From contig CAYQMM010000002.1 of assembly GCA_964418675.1 (NCBI GenBank), positions 62,001 to 126,000 of the forward strand: a stretch of 64,000 bases of DNA, written 5' to 3'. The position numbers were made by a program, and so were the translations under genes. Position 1 is the stretch's first letter. Every line of letters begins with the position of its first letter. Below, piece by piece: positions 46,535 to 55,456 of this stretch. Under the pieces are notes generated by a model. The model searched no databases and had not been told where the DNA came from. It worked only from the letters and a program-made list of their open reading frames with translations. This DNA comes from Bathyarchaeum sp964418675 (lineage in GTDB: Archaea > Thermoproteota > Bathyarchaeia > Bathyarchaeales > Bathyarchaeaceae).

Positions 46535-46688
46535 CAAAAAATCTCCACTTTCAAGATTTACAGCCGTGGGTTACATATATTCAATGGTAATTCTGCGATA
46601 AAAACTTTGATTCCAAACTCTCAATCATTAGTAACATCCTCTGAAGCTACGATTCCAAAGCAACAGAGATGAACTGAAAAGGGAAATC

Positions 46689-48113
46689 TTAGCTATTTCT
46701 CATAAGCCATCTTGGTTTTCCTTCAAGATATTCTGTCAAAAACTTCGAGAATTCAGGGTTAGCAGAATACAGCTTCAAAATTTCGTCATTCACCAAAACC
46801 TCCATAGAATCAGCCACCGCCCTAGAAACAAGCTCAGCCACGCCAACACGCCTGCCGCCATCTCCCAACTTTTCATTCATCAAATCCACCACATCCCTGT
46901 ACTTCCTCTTTACGTCAACGACCCAGCGTCCCTCCTCCACGCGCGGTCCAGAAACCGTGGAGTCCGCTCCCACATGCTTTCGCAAAAATTTCTCGCACTC
47001 CAGCTTCTTCCTCAGCGGTGGACCAAGATGCCTCTTCATGTTTGGAAGAAAACGGTTTTCCACCTCAAAGATGAGCGCACTCCAGTTTTCTTCGTCGCTC
47101 CATGAATTATCACGTAAAACTGTGAAGTCATGTTGCTGAATCATCTTCCGCAGGGACCTCTGAGACCTGTAAAGTTGCCCCCAAAGAACATCCGGCACTG
47201 CAGTGACCCCTCCAAATCGGATGAAAATAATTGCTGAGCCTCGCGCGTTGATCTTGTTGACCAATTCTCTGGGGTCTAGGGCTTTCACTTCTGGTGGATA
47301 AAAGAAATTTTTGTCTGGCGTTTTGAGAAATGCTCTGGAGGCGGCGACGAATTCGTCTAATCTCTCTTTTCTAACTGCCGCCGCAACGTTTCTTCCCCTG
47401 TCCACAGGGTCCACCATAATGAAGGGTTCTTCAAAAATCTTGTTAATCTCCTTCCTTCCTTTGTAATGTCCCTCGTAATCGATGATTGTTCTCTCTTTCC
47501 AGTCTGCAGCCGCCCTCAGGGCTTCGAGGAAGGAGCCGTAGTTCAGAACAAGGAGTTCACAGAGGTATCCGCTGAAGCCCCCAACCTTGATTTCTGCCCC
47601 ATAGACGCCTACACCCTTCATGAACCTCTTCAGAAGCCTGACCTCTCCCGCTTTTCTGTCATCCAAGAGAGGCTTTACATAATCGGTGTGAAAGGGGGTT
47701 CTGTCCGTGGCGCTGATCCACTCCCCCCGTTTCACGCTGTAACATGGAACAACATTCACCGTGACATCATCTATGACTGCTTCCAGATAGGGGTGTTCTG
47801 CGAACCTTTCAATCTGCCTGAAGCCTTTAGTGGCATTTCTCGCAATTTCCAAACATACAGTTCCGAAAGCTTCCCGAGGCATGGTTGTTGGAAGACGCAT
47901 GAAGATGTCGATTTCAGGTCCCTCCTTAAGCCACGTGTCTTTTGCCACGGAACCCTCTACCCTGATTTCAGCTTCCACTCCCTTTTCCTTCGCCGCTTCT
48001 CGCACCTTTCTCGTTAACCTCTTGGCTAAGGAAAGAACATGTTCTCTGTCGCTGCTGTTTGGGGTGACGCTCTTCAGAACTTTGGCGATTATTTCTTCAA
48101 GGGTTGAAGCCAT
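46689..48113 (-). CDS. cca: CCA-adding enzyme (tRNA nucleotidyltransferase), archaeal class I
   Basis: Adds CCA to tRNA 3' ends. The class I nucleotidyltransferase motif is GSVAKDTWLKEGPEIDIF (~51-69) with the metal-binding Glu-Asp, and archaeal family segments PTTMPREAFG, HTDYVKPLL, KVGGFSGYLCELL and FIRFGG follow. The 474-aa length is normal. Two of the four tRNA genes in this window lack encoded CCA, so the enzyme is needed. thpR lies directly upstream in the same direction, a common pairing in archaea. Confidence 0.96.
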   Translation of the reverse strand: MASTLEEIIAKVLKSVTPNSSDREHVLSLAKRLTRKVREAAKEKGVEAEIRVEGSVAKDTWLKEGPEIDIFMRLPTTMPREAFGTVCLEIARNATKGFRQIERFAEHPYLEAVIDDVTVNVVPCYSVKRGEWISATDRTPFHTDYVKPLLDDRKAGEVRLLKRFMKGVGVYGAEIKVGGFSGYLCELLVLNYGSFLEALRAAADWKERTIIDYEGHYKGRKEINKIFEEPFIMVDPVDRGRNVAAAVRKERLDEFVAASRAFLKTPDKNFFYPPEVKALDPRELVNKINARGSAIIFIRFGGVTAVPDVLWGQLYRSQRSLRKMIQQHDFTVLRDNSWSDEENWSALIFEVENRFLPNMKRHLGPPLRKKLECEKFLRKHVGADSTVSGPRVEEGRWVVDVKRKYRDVVDLMNEKLGDGGRRVGVAELVSRAVADSMEVLVNDEILKLYSANPEFSKFLTEYLEGKPRWLMRNS

Positions 48114-48142
48114 GGCTTACCACTCATATGTCTCTTACCTGT

Positions 48143-48709
48143 TCAGCCACTGCATACCTCTCGTAAAGTCGTGTAAATTGGACCTCTAGGGGTCAAAACG
48201 CTCTTTTTAAGTCTCAAGCACTCAGCCTTGACGGCGCCAAAATCGTAGTTTTCCAGTTCTCCTACAAGTTTGGCGAGTTGTGCCTTATTCCTACCGCTTC
48301 TGACGCGTGCTATTGTCAGGTGGGGGCTGAAGCCTTTCATGTCAGGTTTGAAGCCTAATCCTCTGAGGCGTGGTTCCAGCTGCTCGAAAATTTTCACCAG
48401 CTCGTCAGCGCCTTTCTTGATTCCAGCCCAGACAACTCGGGGGTAACTTAAGCGGGGAAAAGCGCCTAAGCCTCTGAGTTCTACCTCAAAGGGAGCGAAG
48501 GAGACCTGTTTCATCTCCTCGTGGATGGCGTCGACCATGGGCAGGGATATGTTTCCCAAGAACCGAACTGTCAGGTGGATGTTCTGGGGCTTAACCAGCT
48601 TCAAGTCGGCGCCCGTTTTAGCGAGCATGCCCTGAACCTCCGCCAGCCGTCTGATTATCCTTTCATCTTCGATGTCGAAGGCTAAGAAACTTCGAATGGT
48701 TTCTAACAT
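48143..48709 (-). CDS. thpR: RNA 2',3'-cyclic phosphodiesterase (2H family)
   Basis: A 2H-phosphoesterase of 188 aa. The two catalytic HxT motifs are HLTVRFLGN and HLTIARV. ThpR/LigT enzymes open 2',3'-cyclic phosphates at RNA ends, as formed in tRNA splicing; the window holds two intron-containing tRNAs. The start is set at the Met of MLETIRSFLAFD, with GAGAGAG before it, rather than five codons earlier. cca follows after 29 bases. Confidence 0.94.
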   Translation of the reverse strand: MLETIRSFLAFDIEDERIIRRLAEVQGMLAKTGADLKLVKPQNIHLTVRFLGNISLPMVDAIHEEMKQVSFAPFEVELRGLGAFPRLSYPRVVWAGIKKGADELVKIFEQLEPRLRGLGFKPDMKGFSPHLTIARVRSGRNKAQLAKLVGELENYDFGAVKAECLRLKKSVLTPRGPIYTTLREVCSG

Positions 48710-48808
48710 AATAGACTCTCTCATTACTCTTTTTCAATTAGTCAACTATACGCTTTTCCCCTCTCTATTTTAATAACTTTAATACGGCGTCTCTAGTTAG
48801 TCCCCTAA

Positions 48809-48901
48809 ATGAAAAAAGAAATGCTGTGCGAAATGTGTGGACTGCTTTTCGCCAACGGGGGAGATGCTCCTTGGAACGCCTCAGCGCCAGAGCCGAGTTG
48901 A
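48809..48901 (+). CDS. Short Cys-containing reading frame, possibly a gene remnant
   Basis: A 30-codon frame MKKEMLCEMCGLLFANGG... with one CxxC resembles the opening of a zinc-ribbon protein. The next frame on the same strand stays protein-like for a while (VDANIEVSRICARQ), so it may be a frameshifted remnant. No family is identified. Confidence 0.2.
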   Translation: MKKEMLCEMCGLLFANGGDAPWNASAPEPS

Positions 48902-49438
48902 CGCAAACATTGAAGTTTCGCGCATATGCGCACGGCAACTCGAGGTTCTGTGAGCTTCTTCCCCTTTTGGTGGATTGAAGAAAAACCTGAGTTGTGTCAG
49001 TACCTCTTGTTTGGTAGATAGATAAGTCTTGTTGCACATATTTGATTTTGAATCGGATTTTGAATCAAATCGTTATCGATAATACATATCCGCTCTTCAT
49101 ATAAGTTAAATCGGGCAGTTTAGAAATTCCACAACCAACAACCAAATGTTGTGGAGGCTATATCTATAACTTCGATAAAACGTGTAACCGTCCACGAGTT
49201 AAAAGAATTGGTAGAAGAAATCGCACGTGTAAACTCCAAAAAACTAGATTCCTGAAGACGTTCAAGGAGATAACCACGCGCAAAAATGGGCGTACCCATC
49301 TGAACTTCAGAGTGTTTGCTCCATCTATGTTTCTTGTTTCGCACGGATTATTGCCTGAATTCACTTGTTTTAGCAACCATTTTAATAGTTTAATCGAATG
49401 TACTCCGAATAGCACATTGCGTAAGGGAGGGCGCTACG
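48902..49438. other. Intergenic stretch, no gene recognised
   Basis: About 540 bases. It contains the repeat at 49041-49069 and, around 49155-49255, a short frame reading VEAISITSIKRVTVHELKEL that has protein character but no clear start. Frames on the minus strand show no ribosome-binding sites. Confidence 0.5.
49041..49069. repeat. 11-base direct repeat inside an inverted repeat
   Basis: GATTTTGAATC occurs twice with a 12-base period (49044-49054 and 49056-49066), bounded by TTTGATT and AATCAAA. Possibly an operator or other protein-binding site; no gene is tied to it. Confidence 0.5.
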
Positions 49439-49456
49439 ATAGAGGATAAAGTCGTT

Positions 49457-49996
49457 GTGGGGGTAGCTGGAATGCCCGGAGCCGGTAAGGGTGCCTTCCG
49501 AAGAGTTATTCAGAGGATGGGCTACCCCGTCGTGATAATGGGAGACGAAGTTAGAGAAGAGGTTAAACGAAGAAAGCTTAAGCCAACGCCAGAAAATCTG
49601 GGAAAGGTCATGCTTCAACTTAGAGAGGCAGAGGGACCCGCTGCCGTAGCCAAACGATGCATCCCAAAGCTGAAGAATGCAAACGGAGAGGTGGTTGTTG
49701 TCGACGGCATCCGGAGCCTCCATGAGGTAGAGGAATTCAAAAACCACTTTCCAAACTTCACTCTAATCGCTCTCCACGCATCCCCAAAAACTAGGTATCA
49801 GCGTCTATCTCGAAGGAGACGAAGCGACGACCCCAAGAGCTGGGAAACCTTTATGCAAAGAGACCGTAGAGAGCTCGGCGTTGGCTTGGGGGCTGTAATC
49901 GCCGCCGCTGACTATATGATAGTTAACGAAGGAACCCTAGCTCAGTTGAGAAAGAAAATCAGGCAGGTCTTGAAGGAGGTGCTGGGGGATGAATAA
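49457..49996 (+). CDS. UPF0200 nucleotide kinase-like protein
   Basis: A P-loop protein of the archaeal UPF0200 group, similar to dephospho-CoA and adenylate kinases: GVAGMPGAGKGAF (Walker A), PVVIMGDEVREE, VVVVDGIRSLHEVEEF, and RRRSDDPKSWETF of the lid. Length 179 aa is close to the family. The GTG at 49457 would cut into the first beta strand (the frame upstream reads IEDKVVV), while GGGAGG at 49425-49430 points to a start around 49439 where the codon is ATA; so the true start may be non-AUG and about six codons upstream. UPF0201 follows with an 8-base overlap, the usual archaeal pair. Confidence 0.9.
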   Translation: MGVAGMPGAGKGAFRRVIQRMGYPVVIMGDEVREEVKRRKLKPTPENLGKVMLQLREAEGPAAVAKRCIPKLKNANGEVVVVDGIRSLHEVEEFKNHFPNFTLIALHASPKTRYQRLSRRRRSDDPKSWETFMQRDRRELGVGLGAVIAAADYMIVNEGTLAQLRKKIRQVLKEVLGDE

Positions 49997-50417
49997 CATA
50001 GTGGTTCACGTGGAAGTGGAGGTTAATCCCACCGAGGATTTAGAGAAGGTCAAGATGGCTGTGGAGAACATGTTTGGAGCGGTAGAGTTTAAAGTCAAAT
50101 CTAGAAAGTGGGGACGCCTGCTAATAGCTGAAACCAGAGGAACCACAGGTCTCACCAAGCTCTACAATCTGCTTCGCAGAGAACGGATTCGCGACGCTGC
50201 CCGAAAAGTCCTTTTCAGTGGATTGGCAGAGGAATCGTTAACCTTTTATCTGAACAAGCAAGTCGCCTATGCAGGGCACATCTCCTTCTCTCAGCAAACA
50301 GCAGAGTCCCCCTTAGGTCCTATTAACGTTCAAATCCGCTGTGACAGCCCCCGAGAACTAATCGAATGGCTCGCCCCAAGAACAACAAAAAGAAACGCCC
50401 CTTCCCGCTCAAAATAG
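49989..50417 (+). CDS. UPF0201 (DUF54) protein, probable RNA-binding
   Basis: A 142-aa protein of the archaeal UPF0201 family, whose members have an RRM-like ribosomal-protein-L5-like fold. Seen: VEVEVNPTEDLEKVKMAVENMF at the N-terminus, shortened here to VNPTEDLEKVKMAV, and LRRERIRDAARKVL. Function is not established. It overlaps the UPF0200 gene and ends 19 bases before the next gene. Confidence 0.9.
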   Translation: MNNIVVHVEVEVNPTEDLEKVKMAVENMFGAVEFKVKSRKWGRLLIAETRGTTGLTKLYNLLRRERIRDAARKVLFSGLAEESLTFYLNKQVAYAGHISFSQQTAESPLGPINVQIRCDSPRELIEWLAPRTTKRNAPSRSK

Positions 50418-50436
50418 AACTTTAATCGTGATCAGC

Positions 50437-51219
50437 ATGGCAAAACCAGAAATCGGCTTATCAATGCTCTACTGCCTCAATGAACCATTCCCGTCTCTCC
50501 TGAAACGCCTACGCAAAGTTGACGTGAACCATGTGGAGATAGATGATGAAGGTCTACACACACTAAACCAAAGAAGAGTCAAAAGCCTAAAAGAGACAGC
50601 AAAAGCCAACAATCTAGATCTGGTAGTCCACGCCCCATGGGCAGGAATAAACATAGCCGTTCCCAGCCCAGTTCTACTCCGCGCCATCCTGAAACGACTG
50701 GAAAAATCCATCGTTTACGCGGGTCAACTAGACTGCCGCCTGTGGTTGTTTCACCCAGGCTCCAAAACCGCCCTCAGCCACATTTATCCCGGAAAGGATT
50801 GGCAGCAGAATCTGGACTCTATCCGCGCCTTATTGAGGGTTGCCAGAAGGGAAGGTGTTGAAGTTGCCATCGAGAATGTTCCGGAACCTTTTCCCTTCCT
50901 CATGAAGGATGTGGGTGATTTTCACAGATTCTATGCAGAGCTTTGTGATGACATAGGAGTTGTGCTGGATGTAGCTCACGCCCACCTGAACAGTCAAATT
51001 CACGATTTCATGAGGCAGTTCCATGAGAAGATTGTCCACATGCACGTGAGCGACAACGATGGAGCCGAAGACCTGCATCTGGGAATAGGGTACGGAAGCA
51101 TCGATTGGGAAAACGTTGCTAAAACGGTTAAAGAGGCAGAGTACAGCAACTTGATAGTTCTGGAATCAACAGACCATGTGAGAGAGAGCCTTCAAGTTCT
51201 GCGTAGCCTCTTCCTTTAG
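50437..51219 (+). CDS. Sugar phosphate isomerase/epimerase-like (AP endonuclease 2 family) protein
   Basis: A 260-aa TIM-barrel protein of the xylose isomerase-like/AP endonuclease 2 superfamily. Metal-site segments are seen: LVVHAPW, WLFHPGS, VAIENVPEPFPF, GVVLDVAHAH, KIVHMHVSDND and LIVLEST. It may be an isomerase or an endonuclease IV relative; the sequence does not decide. A GTG three codons upstream is an alternative start; neither has a good ribosome-binding site. It converges on rnz with a 4-base overlap. Confidence 0.85.
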   Translation: MAKPEIGLSMLYCLNEPFPSLLKRLRKVDVNHVEIDDEGLHTLNQRRVKSLKETAKANNLDLVVHAPWAGINIAVPSPVLLRAILKRLEKSIVYAGQLDCRLWLFHPGSKTALSHIYPGKDWQQNLDSIRALLRVARREGVEVAIENVPEPFPFLMKDVGDFHRFYAELCDDIGVVLDVAHAHLNSQIHDFMRQFHEKIVHMHVSDNDGAEDLHLGIGYGSIDWENVAKTVKEAEYSNLIVLESTDHVRESLQVLRSLFL

Positions 51220-52130
51220 GCTTCTGAGAGGGGCAGGTCTATCTTCAGAAAGTCTTCCGCCAACTCCGTGTTAGAGAAAGCCTTCCTTGCCTGCTCCAGC
51301 AACAAGCTTGCATCCTTGTATCGGGCGCTGATGTGAGTCAAGACCAGCCGCTTCGCCCCAGCCTCTTTCGCAGTCGTCGCCGCCTGACTTGGAGTAGAGT
51401 GACCATCCTCATCTGCCCGTTCCAGCAGTTCATCGTCAAAGGTGGCTTCATGAATCAGCAGGTCAGCGTTCTCAGCTAACCTTACAAGACTCTCTGAAGG
51501 TCTAGTATCCCCCGTATAAACAATCTTCCTTCCGGGACGAGGAGACCCCAAAACCATCTCAGGCTTCACAGTTCTCCCGTCTGGAAGCTTAACCGAAGAG
51601 CCGTTTTGAAGCTTTGACCACAAAGGTCCTTCAGGAACACCTAACGCTTTAGCCTTTTCTGGATGAAACCTTCCCGGTCGCGGCTTCTCCGTCAAGGCGT
51701 AAGCCATGCTCCGCGTCATGTGGTTTGATTGGACGGCATGAACTAAGTATTCTCTTTCTTCGCAAACTAGACCGGCTTCTATTTCGGAGACTTGGACGGG
51801 AAAGGTGAGGGTGAACTGGACAGTTTGGCTTATCGCCTCTACAAAGGCTTTGATTCCCTGCGGTCCGTAAATCTCCAGTTTTCTCTCCCTATCCATGAGG
51901 GACATGGTTTGGAGAAGCCCGGGTAACCCGAGGATGTGGTCGCCGTGCATGTGGGTGACGAAAATCTTTGTTTTTCTGTGAAAGCCCACCCCAGCCTGAA
52001 TCATCTGTCTCTGGGTGCCTTCGCCGCAGTCGAAGAGCAGCAGTTCAGCTTTTCTTCTGATTGCGATTGCTGATAATCCTCTCTGGGGCGTTGGGATGCT
52101 TCCACCAGTTCCTAGAAAGATTACTTGCAA
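51216..52130 (-). CDS. rnz: Ribonuclease Z (tRNA 3' processing)
   Basis: A metallo-beta-lactamase nuclease that trims tRNA precursors at the 3' end. Metal motif THMHGDH (His60, His62, Asp64, His65), FDCGEGTQRQM, the Asp of YTGDTRPSES and HEATFDDEL are present, as is the exosite-like segment between ~150 and ~195. The 304-aa length is normal. The last four bases overlap the convergent isomerase-like gene. Confidence 0.97.
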   Translation of the reverse strand: MQVIFLGTGGSIPTPQRGLSAIAIRRKAELLLFDCGEGTQRQMIQAGVGFHRKTKIFVTHMHGDHILGLPGLLQTMSLMDRERKLEIYGPQGIKAFVEAISQTVQFTLTFPVQVSEIEAGLVCEEREYLVHAVQSNHMTRSMAYALTEKPRPGRFHPEKAKALGVPEGPLWSKLQNGSSVKLPDGRTVKPEMVLGSPRPGRKIVYTGDTRPSESLVRLAENADLLIHEATFDDELLERADEDGHSTPSQAATTAKEAGAKRLVLTHISARYKDASLLLEQARKAFSNTELAEDFLKIDLPLSEA

Positions 52131-52209
52131 GTCTGTCAGCTCGTTGCGCCCTCCCTCTAAAGATATGTTATGCTCAGTTTATTTGGTTAAGCCTTCGGGG
52201 TTCTGCATT

Positions 52210-53247
52210 TTAAGGTCTCTTGAAGACGGCTATCTCTCTTGTCAGGCTTCCATGCACATAAACGAAGTGGGACTCCATGTGCCTGAAACCCGCCTCTTCG
52301 CCAGCCTCATCTATCCTTATGGTTTTGGGAGATGCCATGCAGATTCTGTTGCCTCTGGGAAGAACGTCGCCTACAGCGGCTAGAAATTCCTCAACTATCT
52401 GTCTGGTGCTCATTCCCAAGGTGCTTGCGGACCTGCCGTAAGGCGGGTCAGTGACAATGCAATCTACTTTGGATACTGGAGGGTGACGAGCATCCGCCAC
52501 CACCACTCCTTCAGGCTCTATCCCAAAATGGAGAAGGTTTTTTAGTCCTCCCCTCAGCATGTGCGGTTTAGCATCGAAGCCCAAAACACGGCATCCTATG
52601 AGTCCAGCCTCCACGAGTATTCCTGCGGTTCCACAGAAGGGGTCCAATATCAAGTCGCCAATCTTCGGTTGTGCGAGGTTCACCATGGTTCTCGCTAGTT
52701 TGGCGTGCATGGCTGTTGGATGAAAAACCGGTCTTCTTTGGGGTCTTCTCTCGGAAAAGGGTTTTGTGGGGACCTCAGCTATTTTCAATCCAAAGATGAA
52801 TCTGTTGTCGGTCAGGACCCCGAAAAAAGTCTTGTGTGGGTTTGTCAGATTAACTTTTGTCTTCACAACCTTTTGCAGAATCTGTTCTCCGAGTTTGCGT
52901 TCCAGTTCGACACCGCTAAGCTGAGGAGTGGTGCTTTTTATTCTTCTTACTCGAACAGCGAAACTCTCGCCTTCTCCAATAATTTCCTCCAGCATAGCAG
53001 AGCGCATGTTGGCTAGGATTTCGGAGAGCTGAGCGTCGCAGTTGAAGATTTCTCTGCAGCAGATTCGGGTCAGGGCAGACCTAAACCTGATTGCTTCTAC
53101 ACTAGTGGTGTCAGTTTCAAGGCGCAGAACTTGGGTCAGCTTCTCCAAGATTCGATAGCTATGACCTTCCGCCTCTAGGATAGCTTGTACTTCTGAAACG
53201 GGAAGGGTCTGGTGTTCGCCTGAAAGCAGGAAGAAAAGCCTAGCCAC
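52210..53247 (-). CDS. tRNA (guanine10-N2)-methyltransferase (Trm-G10 type)
   Basis: A THUMP-domain methylase that makes m2G/m2,2G at position 10 of tRNA. The N-terminal half (to ~165) is the THUMP region; the methylase has the SAM motif LDPFCGTAGILVEAGLIG (~195) and the amino-methylase motif VTDPPYGRS (~265). The length of 345 aa is normal. Three bases separate it from prs upstream; the four genes hmgA, prs, this gene and perhaps rnz form one transcript. Confidence 0.92.
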   Translation of the reverse strand: MARLFFLLSGEHQTLPVSEVQAILEAEGHSYRILEKLTQVLRLETDTTSVEAIRFRSALTRICCREIFNCDAQLSEILANMRSAMLEEIIGEGESFAVRVRRIKSTTPQLSGVELERKLGEQILQKVVKTKVNLTNPHKTFFGVLTDNRFIFGLKIAEVPTKPFSERRPQRRPVFHPTAMHAKLARTMVNLAQPKIGDLILDPFCGTAGILVEAGLIGCRVLGFDAKPHMLRGGLKNLLHFGIEPEGVVVADARHPPVSKVDCIVTDPPYGRSASTLGMSTRQIVEEFLAAVGDVLPRGNRICMASPKTIRIDEAGEEAGFRHMESHFVYVHGSLTREIAVFKRP

Positions 53248-53250
53248 GGG

Positions 53251-54132
53251 TTAGGCTCCCATTCTGGATAGGGCTTCAGCGATTAATGGGGTAAGGGATA
53301 CCGTTCGCACGGAACTGGGAACGCTGTTAGTGCCAACAATCTCTTCAGCCCCGCTTTCCATAATTTTTTTCTCTGCCTCGCCTATCAGCAGTGGATGGAC
53401 ACAGGCAGCGTAGACTCTTCGTGCCCCCTGAGTCTTCAGCATCTTAACTGCCTTAGCTATGGTTCCGCCAGTGCTGATTATATCATCGAAGACAATCACA
53501 TCCCTTCCTTGTACGTCAAAGCTCTTCGTCTCCATCTGAATCTCGCCTGTAAAGCGGTTCCTCTCCTTCCTCAACCAGCCGCATCCTCCCCCAAGAACCT
53601 GATTCGCCTCCTCAGCCAACCCGATGGCGCCCTTATCAGGCGAGAGAGAAAAGGCTCCATCCAATCCACGATTCTTGAAGTGCTCTGCCAGCAAAGTTAT
53701 GGCTGAAAGATTTTCTGTCGGAATAGTGAATCGCTTCAGAATGTCTTTGGAATGGATGTTTACTGTTAGGAACCGCTCAGTTCCACAGGCTTCGATGAGT
53801 TTGACGACGGTTGCCACGCTGACTGCTTCGCCCGGCAAGAACCGCTTGTCTTGCCTAGCGAAAGCCATGTAGGGAACTACAGCTGTTACTTTCTTTGCTC
53901 CCAGATCCTTTGCTGCATCTATCATCATCAGAAGATGCATGATGTTCGTGTCTTGGGGTGGTCCAGTGGACTGAACCACGATCACTTCTTTATCCTTCAA
54001 GTTGCCGTCAAAGCGGAGACAGTACTCTCCATCGGGGAAATTTTTGAGATTAACGGGAACAACGTTGGCATCCAAAGTTTTAGCGATTTTTTTACCTAAG
54101 TTTTGAGAGGCTGGACCTGAGACAACTATCAC
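53251..54132 (-). CDS. prs: Ribose-phosphate pyrophosphokinase
   Basis: Makes PRPP from ribose 5-phosphate and ATP. Seen: FPDGEYCLRF, QSTGPPQDTNIMHLLMMIDA, YMAFARQDKRFLPGEAVS (catalytic flexible region) and the PRPP loop VIVFDDIISTGGTIAKAV. The 293-aa length is that of archaeal Prs. It overlaps the hmgA stop by four bases. PRPP is also the ligand of GfcR-like proteins such as that at 62072. Confidence 0.96.
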   Translation of the reverse strand: MIVVSGPASQNLGKKIAKTLDANVVPVNLKNFPDGEYCLRFDGNLKDKEVIVVQSTGPPQDTNIMHLLMMIDAAKDLGAKKVTAVVPYMAFARQDKRFLPGEAVSVATVVKLIEACGTERFLTVNIHSKDILKRFTIPTENLSAITLLAEHFKNRGLDGAFSLSPDKGAIGLAEEANQVLGGGCGWLRKERNRFTGEIQMETKSFDVQGRDVIVFDDIISTGGTIAKAVKMLKTQGARRVYAACVHPLLIGEAEKKIMESGAEEIVGTNSVPSSVRTVSLTPLIAEALSRMGA

Positions 54133-55406
54133 AGTCTTCCCTTCTTCTTGTACTCTTCAAGCAGTTCTTTCGCCCTGTCCATCCTCACCTTACGCTCTTC
54201 CACCATCTTCTCAACGATCAGCTCAATCAGGTCTCCTGAGGCTCCGGCTGTGATTGCCACGTTTCGGGCGTGGAGAGACATGTGTCCCCGCTGAATACCT
54301 TCATGAGCTAAGGCTCGTAGGGCGCCGAGGTTCTGAGCTAAACCAACGGCAGCCATAACTTCCCCCAGTTCATTGGCTGTCTTCACCCCCAAAATCTTCA
54401 GCACAACCTTTGCAATTGGATGAACTTTTGTTGCGCCGCCTATTAGTCCCACAGCCATGGGCAGTTCAAGGGAACCCACTAGGTCTCCGTCCCTGTTTTT
54501 CTCCCAATGTGATAGGGGACCGTAGTGTCCCTTTCTTGCTGCGTAGGCGTGGGCTCCAGCCTCTATGGCTCGGTGGTCGTTGCCTGTGGCGATGACGACT
54601 CCGATTATGCCGTTTAGGATGCCCTTGTTGTGGGTTGCCGCTCTGTAGGGGTCGGCGGCTGCAAAGTTGTAGGCTTGCACTATGCCGTCGACAACCTCTT
54701 CTCCGCCCACATCATCTTTTGCTATGACTGTGTAGGCTCGTGCCAACCGTTTTACAGCAAGGTTCGAAATTATTCTCAGATACACTCTGCCTCCCGTTAT
54801 TCTCTCTATCATGGGGGCAACTGCCTCAGCCATAGTGTTCACCGCGTTGGCGCCCATGGCGTCCCTGCAGTCAACATGGAGTTCTGTTATAACCATGGGA
54901 CCGGTGGTTGCGTCTATTACTCTGGCGTCAAGGTCTTTGGCGCCTCCCCCCACAGAAACCAGCATGGGATCCTGCTCATTGGCTTTCTGTAGAATCTCCT
55001 TTTTCGCTGCTAGAATCTTCATCTTTGCTGCATAGGGGTCGCGGATGTCCACAGCTTGAATCTGTCCGATCATGACTGGTTCGGTGCTGCTGGTGAAGAA
55101 TCCTCCCTTTTTTCTAGCCATCTTCGCAGCGTAGGTAGCTGCTGCAACCACTGAGGGTTCTTCGATTGCCATGGGAATCAGGTAGTCTCTTCCGTTTATG
55201 AGAAAATTCATGGCTACTCCAAGGGGGAGGGGAAATGTGCCGACGACGTTTTCGATCATGCGGTCTGCCAGTTCAAGCTCTAAGGCTCCGGTTGACTGAA
55301 GCAGCTCGACTTCTTCTTCGGTTAAATCTGCAAAATCTTTTACATACCGTATCCTTTGTTTTGGAGTTAGCTTGTAGAAACCTGAAACTTGAGAAGTTTT
55401 CTTCAT
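54129..55406 (-). CDS. hmgA: HMG-CoA reductase, class II
   Basis: Reduces HMG-CoA to mevalonate for archaeal lipids. The sequence is of class II (Pseudomonas mevalonii/Archaeoglobus type): ENVVGTFPLPLGVA with the catalytic Glu (~52), ATHNKGILNG with Lys, GNDHRAIEAG with Asp, and the C-terminal GHMSLHARNVA with His. The length of 425 aa suits class II. Most archaea have class I, so this points to a lineage that acquired the bacterial-type enzyme. prs starts within its stop region. Confidence 0.95.
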   Translation of the reverse strand: MKKTSQVSGFYKLTPKQRIRYVKDFADLTEEEVELLQSTGALELELADRMIENVVGTFPLPLGVAMNFLINGRDYLIPMAIEEPSVVAAATYAAKMARKKGGFFTSSTEPVMIGQIQAVDIRDPYAAKMKILAAKKEILQKANEQDPMLVSVGGGAKDLDARVIDATTGPMVITELHVDCRDAMGANAVNTMAEAVAPMIERITGGRVYLRIISNLAVKRLARAYTVIAKDDVGGEEVVDGIVQAYNFAAADPYRAATHNKGILNGIIGVVIATGNDHRAIEAGAHAYAARKGHYGPLSHWEKNRDGDLVGSLELPMAVGLIGGATKVHPIAKVVLKILGVKTANELGEVMAAVGLAQNLGALRALAHEGIQRGHMSLHARNVAITAGASGDLIELIVEKMVEERKVRMDRAKELLEEYKKKGRL

Positions 55407-55456
55407 TATGATGTCCTCTTAGTGACTCTTTACTTAAAGCGGAATCGCATATGAAT

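Noticed and set aside
49157..49258. Short plus-strand frame VEAISITSIKRVTVHELKEL
   Set aside because: Has protein character but only a GTG start without ribosome-binding site and about 34 codons; not enough to call a gene.
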